A stretch of 64,000 bases of DNA from Helicobacter pylori_CU (GTDB lineage Bacteria > Campylobacterota > Campylobacteria > Campylobacterales > Helicobacteraceae). The notes below the pieces were generated by a model. It was not told where the DNA came from and ran no database searches. It was given only the letters and a program-made list of their open reading frames with translations. This document shows positions 34,638 to 46,100 of this stretch, one piece after another. The position numbers and the translations under genes were made by a program. Every line of letters begins with the position of its first letter. The first letter of the stretch is position 1. The stretch is taken from the NCBI RefSeq assembly GCF_000259235.1, contig NC_017733.1, positions 248,001 through 312,000 on the forward strand, read 5' to 3'.

Positions 34638-36199
34638 GGGTATTGTTATTCTTTTGTTTTTTGTTTTTGCAAGCAGAAGATAAGAGCCAAGAATTATCCT
34701 CTATACAAAAACAAATGGCTTTGGTGGATAAAAAACTCGCCAAAGACGATAACGTGTGGTTGAAAAAATTTGAAAACTACAAGATTTACAACCAAATTTA
34801 TACCGAAAAAGAGAGCGTGAGGCAGGAATTAAGGCGCTTAAAAAACAAAAAAAGCAAGGATTTATTAAAGATTAGCACCTTGGAGCATACCTTAAAGGCT
34901 TTAGAGTCCCAGCAAAAAATGTTTGAAAGCTATGGGGTCAATCCTTTTAAGGACTTGATAGAGCGCCCCAATATCCCCAATATCCCTAATATCGCTAACC
35001 CTATTGCGATCATTGATGGCATTTCTTTCATCAAGAGCATGCGTTTAAAGCATGAAAATCTTAAAAATAACCAGACTTCTTTAGGAGAAGTTTTAAAGCT
35101 TTTAGATCAAAAACACCAGCTTTTAAATCAGTGGCATGCTTTGGATAAAAGCGCGAAACTAAGCGATGAGATTTATCAAACTCAAGCCAAACGCTTAGAA
35201 TTGCAAGGGGCTCAAAACATTCTAAAAACCACGATCGGGATTTTTCAAAAAGACAGCGATGAAGCCATAAGCATTGTTAAATCTCAAGTTAAAAACCAGC
35301 TTTTTAAATTGGTTTATGTGTTTTTAGCGGCCCTTTTGAGCGTGGTGTTTGCTTGGATTTTAAAAATCATTTCCAGTAAATACATTGAAAATAATGAGCG
35401 CGTCTATACCGTGAATAAAGCCATTAACTTCGTGAATGTGAGCATGATCGTTTTAATCTTTCTTTTTTCTTATTTAGAAAACGTTACTTACTTGGTCACG
35501 GTTTTAGGCTTTGCGAGCGCGGGTTTAGCGATTGCGATGAAGGATTTGTTCATGAGCTTGCTCGGGTGGTTTATTATTTTGATTGGAGGGAGCGTGCATG
35601 TGGGCGATAGGGTGCGTATCGCTAAGGGGACGGATATTTTTATTGGCGATGTGTTGGATATTTCTATGTTGCACATTACGATTTTAGAAGACGTAACCTT
35701 TACCACTTATACGAACAACAGGAGAGCGGGCCGGATTATTTTTGTGCCTAATAATTATATTTTCACCACCATGTTTGCTAATTACAGCCATTTTGGGATG
35801 AAAACGGTTTGGGATGGGGTGGATTTTTGCATTACATTTGATTCTGATTTTAAAAAAGCTTCTAAAATTGCACTCAACATCGCTACAGAATTGTCTAAAG
35901 AATACACGGATATTACCTATAAACAGCTCAATAAAATGCGCGACCGGTATTCTTTAAGGAGTTTGAGTGTGAAGCCTCGATGCTTTTTGATGCCTGAAAA
36001 TAACGGGATAAAAATCTCGGTGTGGTATCAAACCAATTCGTATGCGACCATGTCTTTAAGGAGCAAGATTGTGGCTGAAATCGTTGAAGCTTTTTTGAAA
36101 GAAGAAAATATCCATATCGCTTATACGACCAGCAAGTTGCTTAAAGTGGATGCTGACGCCTTAGGCGATGGTTTTGGGAATAAAAGGGAACAAAAATGA
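34628..36199 (+). CDS. mscS: MscS-family mechanosensitive channel
   Basis: A 523-residue inner-membrane protein: signal-like N-terminus, a periplasmic region of about 200 residues with coiled-coil character, several membrane helices from about 225, and the MscS core. The pore helix is recognisable as VLGFASAGLAIAMKDLFMSLLGWFIIL, followed by the beta domain GGSVHVGDRVRI and VPNNYIFTTMFANYS. It releases solutes on hypo-osmotic shock. The long N-terminal domain sets it apart from short MscS. It overlaps mtaB by 4 bases. Confidence 0.9.
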   Translation: MALRVLLFFCFLFLQAEDKSQELSSIQKQMALVDKKLAKDDNVWLKKFENYKIYNQIYTEKESVRQELRRLKNKKSKDLLKISTLEHTLKALESQQKMFESYGVNPFKDLIERPNIPNIPNIANPIAIIDGISFIKSMRLKHENLKNNQTSLGEVLKLLDQKHQLLNQWHALDKSAKLSDEIYQTQAKRLELQGAQNILKTTIGIFQKDSDEAISIVKSQVKNQLFKLVYVFLAALLSVVFAWILKIISSKYIENNERVYTVNKAINFVNVSMIVLIFLFSYLENVTYLVTVLGFASAGLAIAMKDLFMSLLGWFIILIGGSVHVGDRVRIAKGTDIFIGDVLDISMLHITILEDVTFTTYTNNRRAGRIIFVPNNYIFTTMFANYSHFGMKTVWDGVDFCITFDSDFKKASKIALNIATELSKEYTDITYKQLNKMRDRYSLRSLSVKPRCFLMPENNGIKISVWYQTNSYATMSLRSKIVAEIVEAFLKEENIHIAYTTSKLLKVDADALGDGFGNKREQK

Positions 36200-37452
36200 A
36201 AAAAGTCTATTTTAAAACTTTTGGGTGCAGGACGAATCTTTTTGACACGCAAGTGATGGGCGAGAATTTAAAGGATTTTAGCGCGACTTTAGAAGAACAA
36301 GAAGCCGATATTATTGTGATCAATTCTTGCACCGTAACCAATGGGGCCGATAGCACGGTAAGGAGTTACGCTAAAAAAATGGCGCGATTGGATAAGGAAG
36401 TGCTATTTACCGGCTGTGGGGTGAAAACTCAAGGCAAAGAGCTTTTTGAAAAAGGGTTTTTAAAGGGCGTTTTTGGGCATGACAATAAAGAAAAGATTAA
36501 CGCGCTTTTACAAGAAAAAAAGCGTTTTTTCATAGATGACAATTTAGAAAACAAGCACTTAGACACCACGATGGTGAGCGAGTTTGTGGGAAAAACCAGG
36601 GCGTTTATCAAGATCCAAGAAGGCTGTGATTTTGATTGCAATTATTGCATTATCCCAAGCGTGAGAGGGAGGGCTAGGAGTTTTGAAGAGAGGAAAATTT
36701 TAGAGCAAGTGGGCCTTTTATGCTCTAAAGGCGTTCAAGAAGTGGTTTTAACCGGCACCAATGTGGGGAGCTATGGGAAAGACAAAGGAAGCAATATCGC
36801 AAGATTGATTAAAAAATTAAGCCAGATCGCTGGATTAAAACGCATAAGGATTGGGAGCTTAGAACCTAATCAAATCAACGATGAATTTTTAGAGCTTTTA
36901 GAAGAGGATTTTTTAGAAAAACATTTGCATATCGCTTTACAGCACAGCCATGATTTCATGCTAGAGAGGATGAATCGAAGAAACCGCACTAAGAGCGATA
37001 GGGAATTATTAGAAACAATCGCTTCTAAGAATTTTGCTATTGGCACGGATTTTATTGTAGGGCATCCGGGCGAGAGCGGAAGCGTTTTTGAAAAAGCGTT
37101 TAAAAATTTAGAAAGCTTGCCTTTAACGCACATCCACCCTTTTATTTACAGCAAACGAAAAGACACCCCCTCTAGTTTGATGGCTGATAGCGTGAGCTTG
37201 GAAGATTCTAAAAAGCGTTTGAATGCGATTAAAGATCTGATTTTTCATAAAAATAAGGCGTTCAGGCAATTGCAACTCAAGCTTAATACGCCCCTAAAAG
37301 CCTTAGTGGAAGCGCAAAAAGACGGCGAATTTAAAGCCTTAGATCAATTTTTCAACCCCATTAAGATCAAAAGCGATAAGCCTTTAAGGGCTAGTTTTTT
37401 AGAAATCAAAGAGTATGAAATTAAGGAGAGGGAAAACCATGCCGTTTTCTAA
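36196..37452 (+). CDS. mtaB: tRNA t6A37 methylthiotransferase MtaB
   Basis: Radical-SAM enzyme that makes ms2t6A37 in tRNAs reading ANN codons. The N-terminal UPF0004 domain has TFGCRTNLFDTQ and INSCTVTNGAD, and the radical-SAM cluster motif is GCDFDCNYCIIP near residue 145. GCRTN plus SCTVT are typical for MtaB, while the MiaB of this window has GCAMN and TCSVR, so the two methylthiotransferases are separate. It is translationally coupled to mscS (ATGA) and overlaps the FtsH-like gene by 14 bases. Confidence 0.93.
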   Translation: MKKVYFKTFGCRTNLFDTQVMGENLKDFSATLEEQEADIIVINSCTVTNGADSTVRSYAKKMARLDKEVLFTGCGVKTQGKELFEKGFLKGVFGHDNKEKINALLQEKKRFFIDDNLENKHLDTTMVSEFVGKTRAFIKIQEGCDFDCNYCIIPSVRGRARSFEERKILEQVGLLCSKGVQEVVLTGTNVGSYGKDKGSNIARLIKKLSQIAGLKRIRIGSLEPNQINDEFLELLEEDFLEKHLHIALQHSHDFMLERMNRRNRTKSDRELLETIASKNFAIGTDFIVGHPGESGSVFEKAFKNLESLPLTHIHPFIYSKRKDTPSSLMADSVSLEDSKKRLNAIKDLIFHKNKAFRQLQLKLNTPLKALVEAQKDGEFKALDQFFNPIKIKSDKPLRASFLEIKEYEIKERENHAVF

Positions 37453-39091
37453 ATTTTTAGAAAACCTCACCGCTCCCTTTAAACGCATCAAAAACCGCTC
37501 GCTTGTTTTGGCGTTAGGGTTTTTGATCCTTACTTTTTGCTTGCTTCTTTTTTTAATTTTAAGCGATGTTTCTAGGCTCATATCGGGTAAGGACTTTTTT
37601 TATGTGATCCAATCCCACCCTAAGCAAACTCTAATTGAAGATGAAAATTATTTTTATGCTAGCAAGGGTCTTTATAAAACCAACAAAGAAGCCTTTTTAA
37701 GAGCCTATAAAATCCCAGAAAGCATGCCCATAGAAAAACGAGAAAATTTAAGCAAGGGTTCTAAAATGAATTTAGCGTTGCTTTTTTTCATCTCTAGCAT
37801 GCTTTTTGGGATCTTTTGGCGCTTGCCCAAACGATTGGACACTAAAATGAGTTTAGAAAGCGCGACTAAAAACGAATTAGAAAATGCATTCCAGCGATAC
37901 GATGCGCTAGGGGTGCGTTTTGAAGATATTGCAGGAGTGGATGAAGTCAAAGAAGAATTACTAGAAGTGATAGATTATTTAAAAAACCCTAAAAAATACC
38001 AGGATTTAGGGATTTTTCTCCCTAAAGGCGTGCTTTTAATCGGGCCTCCTGGAGTGGGGAAAACCATGATCGCTAAAGCCTTAGCGAGTGAAGCCAGAGT
38101 GCCGTTTTTTTACGAAAGCGGGAGCGCGTTTTCTCAAATTTATGTGGGGGCTGGGGCTAAAAAAGTGCATGAACTTTTCATGCATGCTAAAAGGCATGCC
38201 CCCTCTATTATTTTTATTGATGAAATTGACGCTTTGGGTAAGGCTAGGGGAGGGCATAGGAGCGATGAAAGAGAGGCCACGCTCAATCAGCTTTTAACCG
38301 AAATGGATGGGTTTTTGCAAAACGATGAGGTGGTGGTGATAGGAGCGACTAACCAAATGGAAGTGATGGATGAAGCGCTATTAAGGAGCAAGCGTTTTGA
38401 TCGGCGCATTTTCATTTCTTTACCGGATTTACTAGAAAGGCAGAGCATTTTAGAAAAGCTGTTAGAAAACAAAAAGCACGCACTCAATTATCTTAAGATC
38501 GCTAAAATTTGCGTGGGTTTTAGCGGGGCGATGTTAGCGACTTTGATCAATGAAAGCGCTCTAAACGCCCTAAAACACCAACGAAACGAAATCACTGAGA
38601 GCGACATTTTAGAAGTGAAAGACAAGATCGCTTACGGCAAGAAAAAGCCCCAAACCTTAGATGAAAACCAAAAGGAATTAGTCGCTTTGTATCAAAGCGC
38701 GAAAGCCTTAAGCGCGTATTGGCTAGAAATTGAATTTGATAAAGCGCCAATATTAGGGGAATTTATCGCTTTTAATGAAAATAAAATCCATAGCGAGAGT
38801 GAGATTAAAAATTACATTAAAGTGTATTTGAGCGGGACGATTATTTTAGAGTTGCTCTATAAGGAGCGTTATAGTTTGTCCAAACAAGATTTGCAAAAAG
38901 CGAAATTTTTGAATGAATTTATGGCCAGTGAGCTTCTTTTAGCCCCCACAAAAGAGTCTTTAAGCGTTCTTTATGAAGAGCAACTGGAGTTTTTAAAGCC
39001 ACAAATTGCAGCTTGCAAGCGATTAAGTGCTCTATTATTGGAGCAAGAATATTTAGAGCATGCAAACTTCTATGATTTGTTGAACGGGTGA
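37439..39091 (+). CDS. FtsH-like AAA+ protein without protease motif
   Basis: The ATG at 37439 follows TAAGGAGAGG by about 8 bases; an upstream ATG at 37415 lacks one. The 550-residue protein has two membrane helices (about 21-43 and 110-125), a complete AAA+ domain (Walker A GPPGVGKTM near 201, Walker B IIFIDEIDALG, second region of homology GATNQMEVMDEALLRSKRFDRRI), and a C-terminal domain aligned to the FtsH M41 peptidase. At the zinc site, where FtsH has AYHEAGHAL, this protein has ALYQSAKAL near residue 416: both histidines and the glutamate are gone. It may unfold or move membrane proteins but should not be a protease. Often annotated ftsH. Confidence 0.88.
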   Translation: MPFSKFLENLTAPFKRIKNRSLVLALGFLILTFCLLLFLILSDVSRLISGKDFFYVIQSHPKQTLIEDENYFYASKGLYKTNKEAFLRAYKIPESMPIEKRENLSKGSKMNLALLFFISSMLFGIFWRLPKRLDTKMSLESATKNELENAFQRYDALGVRFEDIAGVDEVKEELLEVIDYLKNPKKYQDLGIFLPKGVLLIGPPGVGKTMIAKALASEARVPFFYESGSAFSQIYVGAGAKKVHELFMHAKRHAPSIIFIDEIDALGKARGGHRSDEREATLNQLLTEMDGFLQNDEVVVIGATNQMEVMDEALLRSKRFDRRIFISLPDLLERQSILEKLLENKKHALNYLKIAKICVGFSGAMLATLINESALNALKHQRNEITESDILEVKDKIAYGKKKPQTLDENQKELVALYQSAKALSAYWLEIEFDKAPILGEFIAFNENKIHSESEIKNYIKVYLSGTIILELLYKERYSLSKQDLQKAKFLNEFMASELLLAPTKESLSVLYEEQLEFLKPQIAACKRLSALLLEQEYLEHANFYDLLNG

Positions 39092-39612
39092 AAATGCGTT
39101 TTTTTAGTGGTTTTGGGTTCATTAGTGAAAGCGTTTTGTTTGAAGAGTGGCTTTTAAAAGGGGCTTATGATGTGTCAGGCTTTTCTATGGGAGCGATTAA
39201 GGCGATAGAATACGCTTATAATGAAGTCTCACAACAGTGTCGCATCAATTCTTTGTTATTGTTTTCGCCTTGCATGTTAGCGCATAAGAGTTTGGCGTTC
39301 AAACGCTTGCAACTTTCTTCGTTTCAAAAAGACCCGAAGGGCTACATGGATAACTTTTATAAGGAAGTGGGCATGAGCGCTCAATTGGAGCGTTTTAAAA
39401 AAGAGGGTTCTTTAGAAGAATTAGAATTTTTATTGGATTACAAGTATAGTGATTCTATAATTAGACTTTTATTAGAAAAAGGCGTGAAGATTGAAGTGTT
39501 TATCGGGTTAAAGGACAGAATCACTGACATTCAAGCCCTTTTAGAATTTTTTACGCCTTTAGTTCAAGTGTGGCAGTTTAAGGATTGTAACCATTTGTTG
39601 CAAAAATCTTAA
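39088..39612 (+). CDS. bioV: BioV-like pimeloyl-ACP methyl ester esterase
   Basis: A small alpha/beta hydrolase of 172-174 residues. The nucleophile elbow is VSGFSMGAIKA with serine near residue 34, LKDRITD can supply the acid near 151, and DCNHLL near the end the histidine. The GTG at 39088 overlaps the previous stop; an ATG at 39094 is the alternative. H. pylori uses a small, atypical esterase named BioV instead of BioH to release pimeloyl-ACP for biotin synthesis (recalled); size and motifs fit that protein. It belongs to the same tight run as the FtsH-like gene. Confidence 0.72.
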   Translation: MKMRFFSGFGFISESVLFEEWLLKGAYDVSGFSMGAIKAIEYAYNEVSQQCRINSLLLFSPCMLAHKSLAFKRLQLSSFQKDPKGYMDNFYKEVGMSAQLERFKKEGSLEELEFLLDYKYSDSIIRLLLEKGVKIEVFIGLKDRITDIQALLEFFTPLVQVWQFKDCNHLLQKS

Positions 39613-39624
39613 AAAAGGTGGAAG

Positions 39625-40098
39625 ATGAAAAAATTTTGTTTAGGGGTGTATTTGCTTCTTTTAGGTATTTTGGGCGGCTCTTTGATCATTCTAGGAGCGA
39701 TAGTCGCACCCATTGTTTTCAAAGCTTCAAGCATTTTACCTGAATTGAATCTAACTCCCTTTGAGAGCGGGAAACTCATGGCGCAAATCATTGTTCGTTT
39801 CAATTTCCTTTTAGGCGCGATCGGTTTTGTGGTGTTACTTTATGAAATCGTTTCGTTTATTTATGATAAAAGATCGTTAGTGTATTTGATCCTTGGCGTG
39901 GCGATAGGGGCGTTGTGTTTGCTCTTTGTTTTTTATTACACGCCTTATATTTTAAACGCTCAAAAAGTGGGCGAAGTTGCGCTTCAAAGCGCTGAATTTG
40001 CCCGCTCGCACGCTCAAAGCGAATGGCTGTTTAAGGAATTGTTTGTGCTGGTGTGCGCTTTGTTTTTCTTGCGTTTGTTTGGGAAAAATGCGCTTTAG
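39625..40098 (+). CDS. DUF4149-like membrane protein
   Basis: A 157-residue inner-membrane protein with four hydrophobic segments (about 5-28, 52-75, 81-103 and 130-150). The N-terminal pattern GGSLIILGAIVAPIVFKAS, with its conserved proline after the first helix, is seen in DUF4149 proteins. Function unknown. It starts 12 bases after the bioV-like gene behind AAAAAAGGTGGAAG and is the last gene before the imaA promoter. Confidence 0.7.
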   Translation: MKKFCLGVYLLLLGILGGSLIILGAIVAPIVFKASSILPELNLTPFESGKLMAQIIVRFNFLLGAIGFVVLLYEIVSFIYDKRSLVYLILGVAIGALCLLFVFYYTPYILNAQKVGEVALQSAEFARSHAQSEWLFKELFVLVCALFFLRLFGKNAL

Positions 40099-40102
40099 TC
40101 CC

Positions 40103-40142
40103 TTTGATTTAATCAAATGATGGAGTTTTTGGCTACTATATA
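40103..40142 (+). promoter_or_regulatory. imaA promoter with palindromic element
   Basis: TTTGATTTAATCAAA (40103-40117) is a 6-3-6 inverted repeat. It is followed by TATATA (40137-40142) with TACTAT three bases before it, either of which can be the -10. The palindrome ends where the -35 would be, so a bound regulator could control imaA. Start would be near 40146-40149, which excludes the ATG at 40147 and supports the ATG at 40165. Confidence 0.5.
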
Positions 40143-40164
40143 GGAAATGAGAGGGCAGCATTTA

Positions 40165-43100
40165 ATGAAAAAGTTTAAAAAGAAACCAAAAAGTATAAAA
40201 CGATCGTATCAAAATCAAAAAACAATCTTAAAGCGTCCTTTATGGCTTATGCCTTTACTGATTGGCGGGTTTGCTAGTGGGGCGTATGCGAATAATCTGT
40301 GGGATTTGTTAAACCCAAAAGTGGGGGGTGAGTATGTGCATTGGGTTAAGGGCAGTCAGTATTGCGAATGGTGGGAATTTGCAGGGTGTTTAAAGAATGT
40401 ATGGGGGGCAAATCATAAAGGCTATGATGCTGGAAATGCCGCTAACTACCTGTCTTCTCAAAACTATCAAGCCATTTCTGTGGGTAGTGGGAATGAAACG
40501 GGGACTTATAGTTTAAGCGGTTTTACCAATTATGTTGGGGGCAATCTCACGATCAATCTAGGCAATAGCGTTGTTTTAGATTTAAGCGGTTCTAATAGTT
40601 TCACTTCGTATCAAGGTTATAATCAAGGCAAAGATGATGTAAGCTTTAATGTTGGCGCAATCAATTTAAACGGCACTTTAGAAGTGGGCAATCGTGTGGG
40701 ATCAGGAGCTGGCACGCACACCGGTACAGCCACTTTAAACTTGAACGCCAATAAAGTTACTATCAATTCCAATATCAGTGCGTATAAAACTTCGCAAGTG
40801 AATGTGGGTAATGCTAACAGCGTTATTACTATCGGTTCGGTTTCTTTAAGTGGGGATACTTGCAGTTCTTTAGCTAGTGTGGGCGTAGGGGCTAATTGCT
40901 CCACTTCAGGGCCTAGCTATTCTTTTAAGGGGACGACTAACGCTACTAACACGACCTTTAGCAATGCAAACGGCAGTTTCACTTTTGAAGAGAACGCCAC
41001 TTTTAGCGGGGCGAAATGGAATGGGGGGAGTTATACTTTCAATAAAGAGTTTAGCGCTACCAATAACACCGCCTTTAATAGCGGTAGTTTTAATTTTAAG
41101 GGTGCAAGTTCCTTTAATGGCGCGAATTTCAACAACGCTACATACACTTTCAACAATCAAGCCACTTTCCAAAACAGCTCCTTTAATGGGGGGACTTTTA
41201 CTTTTAATAACCAGACCAATCAAAGCGCTCAGCACCCCCAAATTCAAAACAGCTCTTTTAGTGGTAGCGCTACCACTCTTAAGGGCTTTGTGAACTTTCA
41301 ACAAGCCTTTAACAATTCAAACCACCAACTAACGATCCAAAACGCTTCCTTTAATAACGCCACTTTCAATAATACCGGTAAAATCACCATTAATGAGAGC
41401 GCGAGTTTTAACGACACGACATTCAACACTTCTATTAATACAAACAACATGAGTGTTACCGGTAGCGTTACTTTAAGCGGTAAGAATGACTTGAACAATG
41501 GTTCAACCCTTGATTTTGGGAGTTCTAAAATCACTCTCACTCAAGGGACGACTTTCAACCTCACAAGTTTAGGCAGTGAGAAGAGCGTAACGATTTTAAA
41601 TTCTAGCGGTGGGATCACTTATAACAATCTTTTAAACCATGTGCTCAATAGCTTGACAAGCACCTTAAAAACGAACGAAAGCTCTTCAAGGCCACAAAGT
41701 TTCGCTCAAGGTTTGTGGGATATGATCACTTACAATGGGGTTACCGGGCAGCTTTTGAGCAAAAACGCTGCAACCTCTAAAACCACTGACTCTTCGCCCC
41801 CTAAATCTTCTACAAACTCTACGCAAGTCTATCAAGTGGGCTACAAAATAGGGGATACTATCTACAAACTGCAAGAAACTTTTGGCCCTAATTCCATTAT
41901 CATCCAAGCTTTAGAGAGCGGGACTTACACGCCACCCCCTGTCATTAGCGGCTCCAAATTTGACTTATCCGCTTCAAATTATATTAATGCTGACATGCCT
42001 TGGTATGACCATAAATATTACATCCCCAAATCTCAAAATTTTACAGAGAGCGGGACTTATTACTTGCCGAGCGTTCAAATATGGGGGAGTTACACTAACT
42101 CGTTTAAACAAACCTTTAGCGCGAGTAATAGTAATCTGGTGATCGGGTATAACTCAACATGGACTGATCATAATGTCTCTTCTAGCGGCACGGTGTCTTT
42201 TGGGGACACTTCAGGGAGCGCTCTTAATGGGCATTGCGGGCCTTGGCCCTATTACCAATGCACAGGCACGACTAATGGCGCTTATAGCGCCTATCATGTG
42301 TATATCACAGCGAATCTGCGTTCTGGCAATCGTATAGGCACCGGTGGGGCAGCTAATCTAGTCTTTAATGGGGTAGATAGTGTCAATATCGCTAACGCTA
42401 CCATCACGCAGCATAACGCCGGAATCTATTCAAGCTCCATGACTTTTTCCACGCAAAGCATGGACAATTCGCAGAATTTGAATGGCCTAAACGCTAACGG
42501 TAAACTTTCCGTGTATGGCACCACTTTCACTAACCAAGCCAAAGACGGGAAATTCATTTTCAATGCGGGGCAAGCGACTTTTGAAAACACCAACTTTAAT
42601 GGAGGGAGTTACCAATTCAGTGGCGATAGCTTGAATTTTTCAAATAACAACCAGTTTAATAGCGGTTCGTTTGAAATTAACGCAAAAAACGCTTCGTTTA
42701 ATAACGCTAACTTTAACAACAGCGCTTCTTTTAATTTCAATAATTCTAGTGCGACCACTTCGTTTGTGGGGGATTTCACTAACGCTCATTCAAATTTGCA
42801 AATCGCCGGGAACGCTGTTTTTGGGAACTCTACTAATGGCTCTCAAAATAACGCTAATTTTAATAATACCGGCTCTGTGAATATTGCAGGGAATGCAACC
42901 TTTGATAATGTGGTGTTTAATAGCCCTACGAACACGAGCGTGAAAGGGCAGGTTACTTTAAATAACATCACTTTAAAAAACCTGAACGCCCCTTTGTCTT
43001 TTGGCGATGGAACGATTGTTTTTAACGCTCATTCGGTTATCAATATTGGTGAAGCTATCATTAATGGCAACCCTATCACCCTTGTAAGCTCTTCTAAAGA

Positions 43101-46100
43101 GATTGATTACAACAACGCTTTCAGTAAAAATCTATGGCAGCTCATCAACTACCAAGGGCATGGGGCAAGCAGTGAAAAGCTCGTCTCTAGCGCGGGTAAT
43201 GGCGTTTATGATGTGGTGTATTCTTTCAATAACCAAACCTACAATTTCCAAGAGGTTTTTTCACCAAACAGCATTTCTATCCGGCGTTTGGGTGTTGGCA
43301 TGGTGTTTGATTATATGGATATGGAAAAATCGGATCACTTGTATTATAAAGATGTTGTCGGTTTTATGACCTACATGCCTAACAGCTATAACAATAATTT
43401 AGGGAATGCAAACAACACCATTTACTATTACGACAAGAGCATTGATTTTTATGCGAGCGGGAAAACTTTATTCACTAAAGCGGAATTTTCTCAAACATTC
43501 ACCGGGCAAAACAGCGCGATCGTTTTTGGGGCTAAAAATATATGGACGAGCTTAAGCGATGCGCCGCAGTCTAATGTAATCATTCGCTTTGGGGACAATA
43601 AGGGAGCAGGGAGTAATGATGCGAGCGGGCATTGTTGGAATTTGCAATGCATAGGCTTTATCACAGGGCATTATGAAGCGCAAAAGATTTACATCACCGG
43701 TAGCATTGAAAGCGGGAATCGCATTTCTAGCGGTGGGGGTGCGAGCCTTAATTTTAACGGGCTTCAAGGCATTCTTTTAACGAACGCGACTCTGTATAAC
43801 CGTGTCGCTGGCACGCAAAGCTCGTCTATGAATTTTATCTCTAACAGCGCGAACATTCAGGCTCAAAACTCCTATTTTATAGACGATACCGCACAAAATA
43901 AAGGTAACCCTAATTTCAGTTTCAACGCTTTGAATCTGGATTTTTCTAACAGCTCTTTTAGAGGCTATGTGGGGCAAACGCAATCTGTTTTTAAATTCAA
44001 TGCCACTAATGCGATCAGTTTCACCAACAGCACGAATTTAAGCTCTGGTTTGTATCAAATGCAAGCTAAAAGCGTGTCGTTTGACAATTCCAATTTAAGC
44101 GTTTCAGTGGGGACAAGCAGCATTAAAGCCAATGCGATCAACCTTTCTCAAAACGCCTCTATCAATGCGAGCAACCATTCAACCTTAGAGCTTCAAGGCG
44201 ATTTGAATTTAAACGACACCAGCTCGCTCAACCTCAACCAAAGTACCATTAATGTTTCCAATAACGCCACGATCAACGATTATGCGAGCTTGATCGCGAG
44301 CAATGGCTCTCACCTTAATTTTAACGGGGCGGTTAATTTCAATTCAGCGAATATTACTACGAGTTTGAGTGATTCCTCTATCGTGTTTAAGGGAGCGGTC
44401 TCTTTAGGAGGGCAGTTTAATTTAAGCAATCATTCTTCTTTAGATTTTCAAGGCTCTAGCGCTATCACCTCTAACACGGCGTTTAATTTCTATGATAACG
44501 CTTTTTCTCAAAGCCCCATCACTTTCCATCAAGCCCTTGATGTTAAAGCGCCCTTGAGTTTGGGAGGCAACCTCTTAAACCCTAACAGCAGTAGCGTGTT
44601 GGATTTAAAAAACAGCCAGCTTGTTTTTAGCGATCAGGGGAGTTTGAATATTGCTAACATTGATTTACTAAGCGATCTAAACGATAATAAAAATCGTGTG
44701 TATAACATCATTCAAGCGGACATGAATAGTAATTGGTATGAGCGTATCAGCTTCTTTGGCATGCGTATCAGTGATGGGATCTATGATGCTAAAAACCAAA
44801 CTTATAGTTTCACTAACCCCCTTAATAACGCCCTAAAAATCACCGAGAGCTTTAAAGACAACCAACTAAGCGTTACGCTCTCTCAAATCCCTGGCATTAA
44901 AAACACGCTCTATAACATTGGCTCTGAAATTTTTAACTACCAAAAAGTTTATAACAACGCTAATGGTGTGTATTCTTATAGCGATGATGCAGAAGGCGTG
45001 TTTTATCTCACTAGCAGCGTGAAAGGCTATTACAACCCCAACCAATCCTATCAAGCTAACGGCAGTAATAACACCACGAAAAATAACAATCTAAGCTCTG
45101 AGTCTTCTGTCATCTCGCAAACCTATAACGCGCAAGGCAACCCTATTAGCGCGTTACACATCTATAACAAGGGCTATAATTTTAATAATATCAAAGCGTT
45201 AGGCCAAATGGCGCTCAAACTCTACCCTGAAATCAAAAAGATATTGGGGAATGATTTTTCGCTTTCAAGTTTGAGCGATTTAAAAGGCGATGCACTAAAC
45301 CAGCTTACCAAACTCATCACCCCTAACGACTGGAAAAACATTAACGAGTTGATTGATAACGCAAACAATTCGGTCGTGCAAAATTTCAATAACGGCGCTT
45401 TGATTATAGGAGCGACTAAAATAGGGCAAACAGACACTAATAGCACGGTGGTTTTTGGGGGCTTGGGCTATCAAAAGCCTTGCGATTACACCGACATTGT
45501 GTGCCAAAAATTCAGAGGTACTTATTTAGGGCAGCTTTTAGAGTCCAGCTCGGCTGATTTGGGCTATATTGACACGACTTTTAACGCTAAAGAAATTTAT
45601 CTTACCGGCACTTTAGGGAGCGGGAACGCATGGGGGACTGGGGGGAGCGCTAGCGTAACTTTTAACAGCCAAACTTCGCTCATTCTCAACCAAGCTAATA
45701 TCGTAAGCTCGCAAACCGATGGGATTTTTAGCATGCTAGGCCAAGAGGGTATCAATAAGGTTTTCAATCAAGCCGGGCTCGCTAATATTTTGGGCGAAGT
45801 GGCGGTGCAATCCATTAATAAAGCCGGGGGATTAGGGAATTTGATAGTAAATACGCTAGGGAGTGGTAGTGTGATTGGGGGGTATTTAACGCCTGAGCAA
45901 AAAAATCAAACCCTAAGCCAGCTTTTAGGGCAGAATAATTTTGATAACCTCATGAACGATAGCGGTTTGAACACGGCGATTAAGGATTTGATCAGGCAAA
46001 AATTAGGCTTTTGGACCGGGCTAGTGGGGGGATTAGCTGGACTAGGGGGCATTGATTTGCAAAACCCTGAAAAGCTTATAGGCAACATGTCCATCAATGA

